Shown here one piece after another: positions 26,908 to 35,446 of a stretch of 57,442 nt of DNA; the stretch's first letter is position 1, and each line of letters starts with the position of its first letter. This DNA is from Candidatus Accumulibacter iunctus (GTDB lineage: Bacteria > Pseudomonadota > Gammaproteobacteria > Burkholderiales > Rhodocyclaceae). Location: assembly GCA_002345025.1 (NCBI GenBank), contig DDUX01000126.1, positions 1 through 57,442 on the forward strand. The letters run 5' to 3'. The position numbers were made by a program, and so were the translations under genes. The notes beneath the pieces are model-generated. The model searched no databases and was not told where the DNA came from. It was given only the letters and a program-made list of their open reading frames with translations.

Positions 26908-28118
26908 ACATTCTCTACATCTGTCACCGCTTTCCCTTTCCTCCGAAGCGTGGAGGAAAGATTCGTCCGTTCAACATGATTCGCCATCTCTCGGCCAGCG
27001 GACACCGGGTCACCGTCTGTTCGCTCGCCCGCTCGGCGGCGGAAGCCGCGGAGGGGCAGGGGATTGCAGCGCACTGCGAACGCTTCGAGATCGGCCTGGT
27101 CTCCGAGCCACTGCAGACGCTGCGCATGGTTGGGCGTCTGCCGCTGACGACGCCCTCGTCGATGGGTTATTTCCATTCGCCGTCACTGCAGCGGCAGGTG
27201 GACCGCCTGCTGCAGACGGAGACCTGGGACCTGATTTTCGTCCACTGCTCGTCGGTCGCGCAATACGTCGAGCGCGTGCGTGGGGTGCCGAAGATACTCG
27301 ACTTCGGCGACATGGACTCGCAGAAGTGGCTCGAGTATGCCAACTACAAGCCCTTTCCGCTGTCGCTCGGCTATCGTCTCGAAGGCAACAAGGTGCTTGC
27401 CGCCGAGAAGCGTCTGGCGAGGCTTTTCGATCTGTGCACGGCGACGACGCGCGCCGAATGGCAGACTCTCGAAGACTATCGCACGGGCGTGGCGACGGAC
27501 TGGTTTCCCAACGGTGTCGACGCCGACTTCTTTTCGCCGTCAGCGGAAGCCTACGATCCCGACACGCTGAGCTTCATCGGGCGCATGGACTACTATCCGA
27601 ACCAGGAGTGCATGGCGCGCTTCTGCGCGCAGATCTGGCCGCTCCTCCGGCTGCGTCGTCCACAGCTCAAGCTGTTGATCATCGGTGCCGACCCGTCGCC
27701 GGAAATGCGCCGCCTGAGCGACTTGCCCGGCGTTACCGTCACTGGTTCGGTGCCCGACGTGCGTCCGTTCGTCCGTCAGTCGGCGCTGATGGTCGCACCG
27801 CTGAACATCGCTCGCGGCACGCAGAACAAGATTCTCGAGGCGATGGCCATGGGGGTGCCGGTGGTCACCAGCCGCGTCGCCGCCGGCGGCGTCGATGCCG
27901 AGCCCGTGACGCATTTCCTTGTTGCCGATACGGCAGAGGAATATTCTGAGGCAATTCTGGGGGTGCTGCAAAACCCGGTCGAAAGGCAGAGACTGGCCGT
28001 CGCCGGGCGGCAGCGGATGCTCAGCAACCACGCTTGGTCGCATTCGATGGCACGGCTCGACCGGATCATCGAGCGCTGCCGCACGGACTTTTCGCACAGC
28101 AAAGGAAAAAGCGCATGA
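26904..28118 (+). CDS. Glycosyltransferase, PEP-CTERM/EpsH1-associated (stp1-like)
   Basis: The 404-residue protein fits the exosortase-locus sugar transferase family (TIGR03087 type). It opens ILYICHRFPFPPKRGGKIRP, and the GGKIR segment is diagnostic. A GT1-like acceptor half contains LDFGDMDSQKW, and the donor half has FIGRMDYYPNQE, GSVPDVRPF and a C-terminal KILEAMAMGVPVV loop. The start overlaps the amidotransferase stop and its stop overlaps the dehydrogenase start, so the genes are translationally coupled. Function beyond sugar transfer is not determinable. Confidence 0.93.
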   Translation: MNILYICHRFPFPPKRGGKIRPFNMIRHLSASGHRVTVCSLARSAAEAAEGQGIAAHCERFEIGLVSEPLQTLRMVGRLPLTTPSSMGYFHSPSLQRQVDRLLQTETWDLIFVHCSSVAQYVERVRGVPKILDFGDMDSQKWLEYANYKPFPLSLGYRLEGNKVLAAEKRLARLFDLCTATTRAEWQTLEDYRTGVATDWFPNGVDADFFSPSAEAYDPDTLSFIGRMDYYPNQECMARFCAQIWPLLRLRRPQLKLLIIGADPSPEMRRLSDLPGVTVTGSVPDVRPFVRQSALMVAPLNIARGTQNKILEAMAMGVPVVTSRVAAGGVDAEPVTHFLVADTAEEYSEAILGVLQNPVERQRLAVAGRQRMLSNHAWSHSMARLDRIIERCRTDFSHSKGKSA

Positions 28119-29431
28119 AAATCAGCATCTTCGGTCTCGGTTACGTCGGCGCGGTATCGCTCGCGTGTCTCTCGCGCGACGGCCACGAGGTGATCGGAGT
28201 TGACATCGATGCCAGCAAGCTTGATCTGATCGTCGCCGGCAAGACGCCGGTGGTCGAGGAAGGCATGGTCGATCTGATGGCGCTTGCGGCGAGTAGCGGC
28301 CGCGTCTCGGTGACGACGGATGCGCAGCGTGCAGTGCTCGACAGCGAGCTTTCGCTGGTCTGTGTCGGGACGCCTTCGGCGGCAAATGGCAGCCAGGACC
28401 AGGGAGCGATTCTGCGGCTGGCGGAGGAGATGGGCGCCGCCATCGCCGGCAAGAGCACGCCGCATATCGTGGTCTTCCGTTCGACGCTCGTCCCGGGGAC
28501 CGTCGAAGAAGTGCTGCGTCCGATCGTCGAGGCGAAGTCGGGCAAGAAGGATGGTGAAGGCTTCTTCCTTTGCTTCCAGCCGGAGTTCCTGCGCGAAGGA
28601 TCGTCGATCCGCGACTATGACAAGCCACCGTTCACCGTCGTCGGTGCCAACCACCCTTATCCAATCGGCCGCCTGCGCGAGCTCTTCGGCAAGCTGCCAT
28701 GCCGTTTCATCGAGACCTCGGTCCGCTCGGCGGAGATGATGAAGTACTGCTGCAACAATTTTCATGCGCTCAAGATCACCTTCGCCAACGAGACAGCCCG
28801 CCTGTGCGATGCGCTCGGCGTCGACCCGTTCGAGGTCATGAACCTGGTCTGCCAGGACACGCAGCTCAACATCTCGACGGCCTATTTGCGGCCCGGTTTC
28901 GCCTTCGGCGGTTCATGCCTGCCCAAGGATCTGCGGGCGACCACCTATCTGGCGAAGATGCACGATGTCGAGATCCCGATGCTCGCAGGGATCATGCAGT
29001 CGAACCGCAATCACCTCGACCTCGCCCTGCGCAAGCTGCTGGCTCTCGGCAGGCGGAAGATCGGCTTCATCGGCCTGTCGTTCAAGACCGGCACTGACGA
29101 CCTGCGCGAGAGCCCGCTGGTGACGCTCGCAGAACAGCTGATCGGCAAGGGAATGCAGTTGGCCATTTACGATCCCGAGGTACATCTGGCGCGCCTGCTC
29201 GGCGCCAACCGCAGCTTCATCGAAAGGCATCTGCCGCACATCGGCGACATGATGCGCTCGGAGATCAGCGAGGTGATCAGCGAGTCCGAAATCCTGGTGC
29301 TCGGCCTTGCCGGACAGGAAGTTGCCGACAGCCTGGAGATGTGGAGTCGTCCGGACCAGATTGTTCTCGATCTCGTTGGCTTGCCCGACAACCAGGCGAT
29401 CAGCGCCGTGGTCGAAGGACTCTGCTGGTAG
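28115..29431 (+). CDS. algD: GDP-mannose 6-dehydrogenase (AlgD-like)
   Basis: The enzyme makes four-electron NAD-dependent oxidations of a nucleotide sugar to the uronic acid; AlgD produces GDP-mannuronate for alginate. The 438-residue protein is similar to Pseudomonas AlgD throughout: FGLGYVGAV Rossmann motif (residues 6-14), VCVGTPS (82-88), NPEFLRE-like QPEFLREG (155-162) and GFAFGGSCLPKD, with catalytic C268 at the same number as in AlgD. LSFKTGTDDLRESPLV follows in the C-terminal domain. A UDP-glucose dehydrogenase would be the main alternative, but overall similarity favours AlgD. No other alginate genes (alg8, alg44, algE, algG) are present, so the uronate probably enters the exosortase polymer. 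Confidence 0.85.
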   Translation: MKISIFGLGYVGAVSLACLSRDGHEVIGVDIDASKLDLIVAGKTPVVEEGMVDLMALAASSGRVSVTTDAQRAVLDSELSLVCVGTPSAANGSQDQGAILRLAEEMGAAIAGKSTPHIVVFRSTLVPGTVEEVLRPIVEAKSGKKDGEGFFLCFQPEFLREGSSIRDYDKPPFTVVGANHPYPIGRLRELFGKLPCRFIETSVRSAEMMKYCCNNFHALKITFANETARLCDALGVDPFEVMNLVCQDTQLNISTAYLRPGFAFGGSCLPKDLRATTYLAKMHDVEIPMLAGIMQSNRNHLDLALRKLLALGRRKIGFIGLSFKTGTDDLRESPLVTLAEQLIGKGMQLAIYDPEVHLARLLGANRSFIERHLPHIGDMMRSEISEVISESEILVLGLAGQEVADSLEMWSRPDQIVLDLVGLPDNQAISAVVEGLCW

Positions 29432-29471
29432 CGGGGCGGCGGGTGTTCGGGACCGGGGGCGGGAACTGAGA

Positions 29472-30593
29472 ATGGCGAGCGCAGGCAAGCAGGTGTTCGT
29501 CGGCGGCGAGCACTGGCCAGCGGTCTGCGTCGTTGGCCCGCTGCCGCCGCCAGCGGGCGGCATGGCCAACCAGTGCGAACAGTTGGTGCGCCTGCTGCGC
29601 GCTGACGGCGTGAGCGTGGAACTGGTGCGCACCAACCCGCCCTATCAACCGCACTGGATCGGCAGCCTGCCGGTGGTGCGCGCCGGCTTTCGCCTGCTTC
29701 CCTATCTGCTGCATCTGTGGCAGGCCATTGGCCGCGCCGCGGTGGTGCATGTCCTCGCCAACTCCGGCTGGGCCTGGCATCTCTTCGCTGCCCCTGCGAT
29801 CCTCGTGGCCCGCTGGCGCGGCACGCCGGTGATCATCAACTACCGCGGTGGCAATGCCGACAGCTTCCTTGCCCGTGCCCCGAGGCACGTGCTGCACCTG
29901 CTGGCCGAGGGGTCGTTGCGCGTCACCCCCTCGGTCTTCCTGCAGCGGGTCTTCGGCAAGTACGGGCTGACGGCCGAGGTCGTCCCCAACATCATCGATC
30001 TGTCCCGCTTCGCGCCGGTTCCGCGACGATCCTTCGCCGGCGCGCCCCATCTGGTGGTGACACGCAATCTGGAGGCGATCTACGACATCCCGACGGCGCT
30101 GCGGGCCTTCGCCCACATCCGCAGCGTCTTCCCGCAGGCGCAGCTGACGGTGGCGGGCAGCGGTCCCGAGCTCGAGCGTCTGCAGGCGCTCGTCAGCGAA
30201 CTTGGCCTGCAGGACAGCGTTCGCTTTGCCGGCCGCATTGCCAACGCAGCCATGCCGGCGATCTATGCGGCTGCCGATTGCCTGCTCAACCCGAGTACCG
30301 TCGACAACATGCCGATCTCGATCCTCGAGGCCTTTGCCAGCGGCGTTCCGGTCGTCAGTACCGACGCCGGTGGCATCCCGGATCTCGTCGAGCACGGGGT
30401 TTCCGGCTTGCTGGTTCCGGTCGGTGATGCGCAGGCGATGGCCGATGCGGCGCTGCGTGTGCTGCAGCGTGTCGAACTGGCCGCCGCCCTGCGGCAGGCC
30501 GGACTGGAGCAGGCGGCACACTATGCCTGGCCGCAGGTGCGTGCACGGTGGCTCGCCGCCTACCGCCGGGTGGCCGCTGGGAGCGTTGCATGA
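29472..30593 (+). CDS. Glycosyltransferase family 4 protein
   Basis: This 373-residue GT-B glycosyltransferase starts with a short basic tail, then VVGPLPPPAGGMANQ, where the Pro/Gly-rich loop is typical of the acceptor domain. The middle part has hydrophobic segments (around GWAWHLFAAPAILVA) suggesting membrane contact. The donor domain includes LTVAGSGPELERL, FAGRI and the GT4 region SILEAFASGVPVVSTDAGG. The ATG at 29472 is chosen; longer readings overlap algD with no similarity. Its stop overlaps the next ATG (ATGA). Sugar specificity is unknown. Confidence 0.92.
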   Translation: MASAGKQVFVGGEHWPAVCVVGPLPPPAGGMANQCEQLVRLLRADGVSVELVRTNPPYQPHWIGSLPVVRAGFRLLPYLLHLWQAIGRAAVVHVLANSGWAWHLFAAPAILVARWRGTPVIINYRGGNADSFLARAPRHVLHLLAEGSLRVTPSVFLQRVFGKYGLTAEVVPNIIDLSRFAPVPRRSFAGAPHLVVTRNLEAIYDIPTALRAFAHIRSVFPQAQLTVAGSGPELERLQALVSELGLQDSVRFAGRIANAAMPAIYAAADCLLNPSTVDNMPISILEAFASGVPVVSTDAGGIPDLVEHGVSGLLVPVGDAQAMADAALRVLQRVELAAALRQAGLEQAAHYAWPQVRARWLAAYRRVAAGSVA

Positions 30594-31972
30594 TGAGCCT
30601 GTACACCTCGCTTTGTTCGGGTCTCCTTTTTCCTCTGCATGAGCGCCTCAAGGGGCACGATTCAGTTGCCCTGCGCAGGCGGCTGGAGGCAAGCCAGTGG
30701 TGGTCGGCCGAGCAACTCGGCGAGCAGCAGGGCCGGCGTCTGCGCGAGTTCCTGCAGCGGATCGGTCGCGATGTGCCCTACTATCGCGACCTGTTTCGGG
30801 CTGTCGGCTTCGATGCCACCGCCGTGCGTTCAACCGACGCCCTGCAGGCGCTGCCCCTGCTCGGCAAGCCCGAGATCAGGGCGAATCTGGAGCGTCTGCA
30901 GGCGGCGGGCCACGGCCCGCTGACGCGCTACAACACCGGTGGCTCGTCGGGCGAGCCGCTGATCTTCTTCATGGGCAAGGAGCGCAAGAGCCACGACGTC
31001 GCCGCCAAGTGGCGCGCCACGCGCTGGTGGGGGGTTGACATTGGCGACCGCGAACTGGTCGTCTGGGGCAGCCCGATCGAACTCGGTGCCCAGGATCGGG
31101 TTCGCCGCCTGCGCGACGCCCTGCTGCGCAGCACGCTCCTGCCGGCCTTCGAGATGTCTGAGGCAAATCTCGATCGATTCGTGGCGACCATCGTCGCCTG
31201 CCGCCCGGCAATGTTGTTTGGCTATCCATCGAGCCTCTCCCTGATCGCGCGCCACGCGCAGGGGCAGCGGCGGGACATGAGCGGTCTCGGGATCCGGGTT
31301 GCGTTCGTCACCTCCGAGAAGCTCTACGATGAGCAACGACGGCTGATCAGCGAGGTCTTTGGTTGTCCGGTGGCCAACGGCTACGGCGCCCGCGATGCCG
31401 GTTTCATTGCCCACCAGTGCCCGCACGGCAGTCTGCACATCAGTGCCGAGGACATCATCGTCGAGACGCTGCGCCCCGACGGACAGCCCGTTGCGCCCGG
31501 TGAAGCCGGTGAGATCGTCGTCACGCACATGGCGACCGGCGATTTTCCCTTTGTCCGTTACCGGACCGGCGACGTCGGCATTCTCGGGCGCACGCCCTGT
31601 GCCTGCGGCCGCGGTCTGCCGGTACTCGAGGAGGTGCAGGGGCGGACGACCGACTTCGTTGTCGCACGCGACGGTACCGTGATGCATGGGCTGGCGCTGA
31701 TCTACACGGTCCGGGACCTGCCCGGGGTCGAGCGTTTCCGGATCGAGCAGATGTCGCTCGATCTGACGATCGTCAGGATCGTTGCCGGACCGGCCTTCGA
31801 CCGTGCGGCGGAGGAGCGCATCGTGCGCGATTTCAAGGCGCGGCTGGGCGAGGCAGTGGAAGTCCGCGTCGAGCAAGTGGCAGAGATCGCCGCCGAGTCG
31901 TCCGGAAAGTTCCGCTACGTGGTCAGCCAGGTCAAGGCGCTTGGCAGCGCTCGGGGCGCGGCTGATGCGTGA
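30590..31972 (+). CDS. CapK/phenylacetate-CoA ligase-like adenylate-forming enzyme
   Basis: The 460-residue protein belongs to the CapK/PaaK branch of adenylate-forming enzymes, which activate a carboxylic acid with ATP. The nucleotide-binding loop NTGGSSGEP lies near residues 115-123, a GYGARDAG core motif near 263, and YRTGDVG near 324 with the hinge region after it. CapK-type proteins are common in capsule and exopolysaccharide loci with no established substrate. No acyl-carrier protein is nearby. It may activate an acyl or amino-acid group placed on the polymer, perhaps with the FemAB-like or formyltransferase gene products; this is inference. Two ATG codons in tandem (30590, 30593) are possible starts. 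Confidence 0.85.
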   Translation: MMSLYTSLCSGLLFPLHERLKGHDSVALRRRLEASQWWSAEQLGEQQGRRLREFLQRIGRDVPYYRDLFRAVGFDATAVRSTDALQALPLLGKPEIRANLERLQAAGHGPLTRYNTGGSSGEPLIFFMGKERKSHDVAAKWRATRWWGVDIGDRELVVWGSPIELGAQDRVRRLRDALLRSTLLPAFEMSEANLDRFVATIVACRPAMLFGYPSSLSLIARHAQGQRRDMSGLGIRVAFVTSEKLYDEQRRLISEVFGCPVANGYGARDAGFIAHQCPHGSLHISAEDIIVETLRPDGQPVAPGEAGEIVVTHMATGDFPFVRYRTGDVGILGRTPCACGRGLPVLEEVQGRTTDFVVARDGTVMHGLALIYTVRDLPGVERFRIEQMSLDLTIVRIVAGPAFDRAAEERIVRDFKARLGEAVEVRVEQVAEIAAESSGKFRYVVSQVKALGSARGAADA

Positions 31973-33290
31973 CCTGTTGCTCGTCGGCATCTTTCTCGCC
32001 GTCCTGCCGTTCGCCTTGCGCCACACCTGGATTGGTGTCCTGTTGTGGACTTGGCTGAGCCTCATGAACCCGCACCGCCTGACTTTCGGTTTTGCGTATG
32101 ATGCACCCTTCGCGGCAACCGCTGCGGGGGTCATCCTCCTGTCGCTATTCCTTTCCCGCGACAAGCTGCGCATGCCCTGGTCGCCGCCAGTCATCGTGTT
32201 GTTGCTGTTCGTCCTCTGGATGTGCATCACGACGGCGTTCGCACTCAATCCGTCGGACTCCTGGAACCAGCTCGAGAAGGTTCTCAAGATACAGGTGGTG
32301 ACGGCGATCGCCCTGATGGCTTTGCATGAACGCCGGCACATTGAATTGTTCATCTGGGTGAACGCGCTGTCGATCGGATTCTACGGTTTCAAGGGTGGGC
32401 TGTTCACCGTTCTCAGCGGCGGTGGGGGCAGGGTATGGGGTCCGGCGGGAACCTTCATCGCCGACAACAACCATCTCGCGGTGGCCGTCATCATGGTGAT
32501 CCCGCTTCTCAACTACCTGCGCTCGGTTGCCACCCGTCCGCTGGTGCGCCATGGCCTGCTGCTGCTGATGCTGTTGTGTGCTCTTTCGGCGCTGGGGTCG
32601 CAGTCGAGAGGAGGGTTCCTGGCGATCGCCGCCATGGCCATGGTGTTGTGGTATCGTTCCGAGAAGAAGCTGCTGGGTGGGCTGACGATTGCCATCGCCG
32701 CATTTGGGCTGTTGGTCTTCATGCCGGAGTCGTGGGAACAAAGGATGAGCACGATCACTGCCTACGAGGACGACGGTTCGGCAATGGGACGAATCCGAAC
32801 CTGGACCTTCTGCGCGAATCTGGCTGCAGACCGCCTGACCGGCGGCGGGTTCTCGATCTACAACATCGAGAACCTGGCAATCTGGGGGGCGCCCGGAGCA
32901 CGCAGCGTCCACGTTGCCCACAGCATCTATTTCTCGGTCCTTGGCGAGCATGGCTACATCGGTCTGCTGCTGTTCGTTGCCCTTTGGTGGCTGACCTTTC
33001 GTGAGTCGGCGAAGCTTCGCAAGGTCAGCAGGGTGCAGCCGGAACTGCGCTGGGTCTTTCACCTGGCGGGCATGTGCCAGGTATCGCTGGTCGGTTATCT
33101 CGTAGGTGGGGCGTTCCTGCAACTCGCTTACTTCGACCTGCCGTACAACATTCTCGTCATCCTCGTCGTTACCAACCGATGGGTGGTCGCTGGTCACTGG
33201 AAGACAGACACCACCGGTGCGTTCGGCTCGGCCGGTCCTGCACAGGTGGCGTCTGCGCCGCCGTCGCCCGGACAGCGAGTACTGCCATGA
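31965..33290 (+). CDS. Exosortase A-associated O-ligase/Wzy-type polymerase
   Basis: This 441-residue integral membrane protein resembles the exosortase A-associated putative O-glycosylation ligase family (TIGR03097 type), a Wzy/WaaL relative. About ten to twelve membrane spans are evident, separated by a large periplasmic loop with GPAGTFIADNNHLA, GSQSRGGFLA and the H-S-I-Y segment in VAHSIYFSVLGEHGY. The last matches the WaaL/Wzy C-terminal signature (conserved histidine). It would polymerise repeat units or transfer the polymer to protein. The ATG overlaps the CapK stop by 8 bases; a longer in-frame reading lies inside CapK and is rejected. Confidence 0.9.
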   Translation: MRDLLLVGIFLAVLPFALRHTWIGVLLWTWLSLMNPHRLTFGFAYDAPFAATAAGVILLSLFLSRDKLRMPWSPPVIVLLLFVLWMCITTAFALNPSDSWNQLEKVLKIQVVTAIALMALHERRHIELFIWVNALSIGFYGFKGGLFTVLSGGGGRVWGPAGTFIADNNHLAVAVIMVIPLLNYLRSVATRPLVRHGLLLLMLLCALSALGSQSRGGFLAIAAMAMVLWYRSEKKLLGGLTIAIAAFGLLVFMPESWEQRMSTITAYEDDGSAMGRIRTWTFCANLAADRLTGGGFSIYNIENLAIWGAPGARSVHVAHSIYFSVLGEHGYIGLLLFVALWWLTFRESAKLRKVSRVQPELRWVFHLAGMCQVSLVGYLVGGAFLQLAYFDLPYNILVILVVTNRWVVAGHWKTDTTGAFGSAGPAQVASAPPSPGQRVLP

Positions 33291-34249
33291 TACTCAGGAC
33301 CATCGCCGGCATGCTGTCGCCCGAAGGTCGCAAGGGGCTGCTGTCGATCGTGATCTTCCACCGCGTTCTGGCGCAGCGCGATCCAGTCGTCGATTGGGAC
33401 CTTGACGCCCGCGACTTCGAGCAGCGGCTGCGATGGCTCAGGAACTGGTTCAACATCCTGCCGCTTGACGAGGCGGTGACGCGGCTCGCACAGCGGTCGC
33501 TGCCGGCGCGGGCGGCGGCCGTCACTTTCGACGACGGTTATGCGGACAACTTCGCCGTCGCACTGCCGATCCTGCGAAGGCTGGGTGTGCCGGCGACCTT
33601 CTTCATCGCCACCGGTTATCTCGACGGCGGGCGAATGTGGAACGACACGATCATCCATTCCGTTCGACACTGTGGCAAAGCCAGGCTCGACCTTTCGGCG
33701 ATCGGCCTTGGAGCGCACGAGCTGACTTCGATCGACGCCATTCGCCGAGCGATCGACAGTATCGTCAGTGGTCTCAAGTACCGGCCGCCAGAGCAGCGCA
33801 GCGAGGCAGCCGATTACGTCGCCCGGGTTGCCGGTTGCCGTCTGCCCGACGACCTGATGATGCGCTCGGAGGACGTCAGGGCGATGCGGCGTGCCGGCAT
33901 GCTGATCGGAGCCCATACGGTGACGCATCCGATTCTCGCCCGAGTCGATGCTGATGCGGCGCGCAAGGAGGTTCTGCACAGCAAGCAATACCTCGAAGGC
34001 CTGTTGCAGGAGAGGGTGGGCCTCTTCGCCTACCCGAACGGCAAGCCGACGGTGGACTACCGGGCTGAGGACGTCGAGAGCATCCGGGCACTCGACTTCG
34101 ATGCGGCGGTGACGACTGCCTGGGGTGTCGCCGACGCCGACAGCGACCGCCTGCAGTTGCCCCGCTTCACCCCCTGGGATCGCACGCGCTTGCGCTTCGG
34201 TGTCAGGATGATGAGAAACATGTTCGACCATGCGCGACAGGGTCAATGA
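33287..34249 (+). CDS. Polysaccharide deacetylase (NodB family)
   Basis: This 320-residue NodB-type deacetylase is the third in the cluster. The core motif is VTFDDGYADN, giving two adjacent aspartates, and the metal histidines are in GAHTVTHPIL. FAYPNGKP near residue 247 corresponds to the family YP(Y/F)G motif. The first 60 residues resemble the deacetylase half of the fusion at 18926 (IVIFHRVL, with a LLYHRV counterpart there). The two are probably paralogues. Its ATG overlaps the previous stop. There is no signal peptide, so it may act on lipid-linked or nucleotide-linked sugars in the cytoplasm. Confidence 0.9.
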   Translation: MILRTIAGMLSPEGRKGLLSIVIFHRVLAQRDPVVDWDLDARDFEQRLRWLRNWFNILPLDEAVTRLAQRSLPARAAAVTFDDGYADNFAVALPILRRLGVPATFFIATGYLDGGRMWNDTIIHSVRHCGKARLDLSAIGLGAHELTSIDAIRRAIDSIVSGLKYRPPEQRSEAADYVARVAGCRLPDDLMMRSEDVRAMRRAGMLIGAHTVTHPILARVDADAARKEVLHSKQYLEGLLQERVGLFAYPNGKPTVDYRAEDVESIRALDFDAAVTTAWGVADADSDRLQLPRFTPWDRTRLRFGVRMMRNMFDHARQGQ

Positions 34250-34306
34250 GCGGTGCCGGATTCGTTACCCTGGCTGCCGGGCTCGTCGGCACCTTTCTCG
34301 TATTTG

Positions 34307-34335
34307 GCAGGATGCGGCTGGATGCCGCATCCTGC
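34307..34335. repeat. Perfect 12-bp inverted repeat with 5-base loop
   Basis: GCAGGATGCGGC (34307-34318), loop TGGAT and GCCGCATCCTGC (34324-34335) form a 12-bp perfect stem. No T-run follows on either strand, so it is not a standard intrinsic terminator. It may act as a processing or mRNA-stability hairpin, or mark a former insertion boundary. It lies in the 118-base gap before the glycosyltransferase gene. Confidence 0.85.
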
Positions 34336-34367
34336 GGTGAGCAACCAACTGGGTGTCAGGAAGGACG

Positions 34368-35294
34368 ATGATGAATGATGCAAGCGAGAGAGGGGCAACG
34401 GAACCCGGGACGAGACCAGCGGCCGTCTGGCCCGTGATGGTCCTGGCTCACAACGAAGAGCGGCACATCCGCGCGTGTCTCGACAGTATTTTCGGCGCCG
34501 ACCCGGGCGCGCCGTTTGAAGTCTACGTGATGGCGAATGGCTGCAGCGATGGTACCGAAGACATCGTTCGCGAGTATGGGACAGCGAACGGGCACGTTCA
34601 CCTGGTCTCGATCGCACTCGGCGACAAGTGCAATGCGTGGAACGTGTTTGTCCACGAAACCGTGGCGCAGGAATGCCCCGGTCAGGAGATCTATTTCTTC
34701 ATGGATGGCGATGCGCGAGCGGTCCCCGGCTCGTTTTCGGCAATGGAGAAGGTGCTGCGGGGTGCTCCCGTGGCGCGGGCAGTCGGCGCCCCGCCGGCAT
34801 CGGGACGAAGCATGCGCCACGATCGCGAGGAGCTGTTGCGCAAGCGTGGGCTGGTGGCCAACCTCTACGCCCTGCGCGGTTCGTTCGTCGCCAGGTGCCA
34901 GGCTGCCGAGGTGCGCATTCCTCTGCGGCTCGAGGGCGACGATGGTCTGCTTGGGGCGCTGGTGAAATGGGACCTCGACCCAACGGGACCGTGGAATGAC
35001 GAACTCATCGTGCCCTGCGCGGACTCGGGTTTCACCTTCGAGTCGTTCCGTTTTGCCCGCCTCTCGGACCTCGGTGCCTACTGGCGGCGCATGGTCCGCT
35101 ATGGGCGCCGGGGCTACGAGTTCGCGTTGCTTGGTCCGCGGCTCCGGGCGGGAGGCATCGGCGCCCTGCCGCGCGACATCCGCGAGATCTACCGTGATGC
35201 GGACAGCCTGTCGCTGGCGTGGAACGGTGTCTACACGGTCACGAACTGGTTCGCCCTGAGGGAAATGCGCGCGATTGGCCGTGAGCAGCGATGA
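34368..35294 (+). CDS. Glycosyltransferase family 2 protein
   Basis: The 308-residue GT-A protein has the GT2 opening VMVLAHNEERHI, the NGCSDGTEDIV segment, a DxD-type metal motif in FFMDGDARAVPGS and LEGDDGLLGALV near residue 190. No membrane spans are obvious, so it is likely soluble or peripheral. Two ATG codons in tandem (34368, 34371) follow AGGAAGGA, a strong ribosome site; the GTG at 34353 is rejected because it lies upstream of that site. The gene is bracketed by hairpin-rich spacers (34307-34335 and 35339-35431), unlike the coupled genes before it, so it may be transcribed or processed separately. Confidence 0.9.
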   Translation: MMNDASERGATEPGTRPAAVWPVMVLAHNEERHIRACLDSIFGADPGAPFEVYVMANGCSDGTEDIVREYGTANGHVHLVSIALGDKCNAWNVFVHETVAQECPGQEIYFFMDGDARAVPGSFSAMEKVLRGAPVARAVGAPPASGRSMRHDREELLRKRGLVANLYALRGSFVARCQAAEVRIPLRLEGDDGLLGALVKWDLDPTGPWNDELIVPCADSGFTFESFRFARLSDLGAYWRRMVRYGRRGYEFALLGPRLRAGGIGALPRDIREIYRDADSLSLAWNGVYTVTNWFALREMRAIGREQR

Positions 35295-35338
35295 CCTGCC
35301 AGACGACGCCCGGCGCAGCGGCTGGCTCGCAATTGGCG

Positions 35339-35361
35339 CCTGCCGCCACCATGGCGGCAGG
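35339..35361. repeat. Perfect 9-bp inverted repeat with 5-base loop
   Basis: CCTGCCGCC (35339-35347), loop ACCAT and GGCGGCAGG (35353-35361). It is the first of three hairpins within the 152-base gap between the GT2 gene and the methyltransferase. No T-run follows. Confidence 0.8.
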
Positions 35362-35382
35362 CTGAGGCCCTCTCCTCCCGGA

Positions 35383-35401
35383 TCGGCCATCTGACGGCCG
35401 A
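35383..35401 (+). terminator. Weak hairpin, possible terminator
   Basis: TCGGCC (35383-35388) and GGCCGA (35396-35401) pair around a 7-base loop and are followed by GTTTCC. The stem is short and the T-run poor, so termination would at best be partial. Confidence 0.3.
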
Positions 35402-35417
35402 GTTTCCATCTCAACCC

Positions 35418-35431
35418 GCCCCTGCAGGGGC
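35418..35431. repeat. 14-bp perfect palindrome upstream of methyltransferase gene
   Basis: GCCCCTGCAGGGGC is a perfect palindrome ending 15 bases before the ATG at 35447. It could be an operator or a hairpin partly masking the ribosome site. No adjacent promoter was recognised. Confidence 0.6.
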
Positions 35432-35446
35432 TACTCGACATCGACC

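Noticed and set aside
35396..35401. Strong terminator between the GT2 and methyltransferase genes
   Set aside because: The stem is six base pairs with a poor T-run; kept only as a weak candidate.
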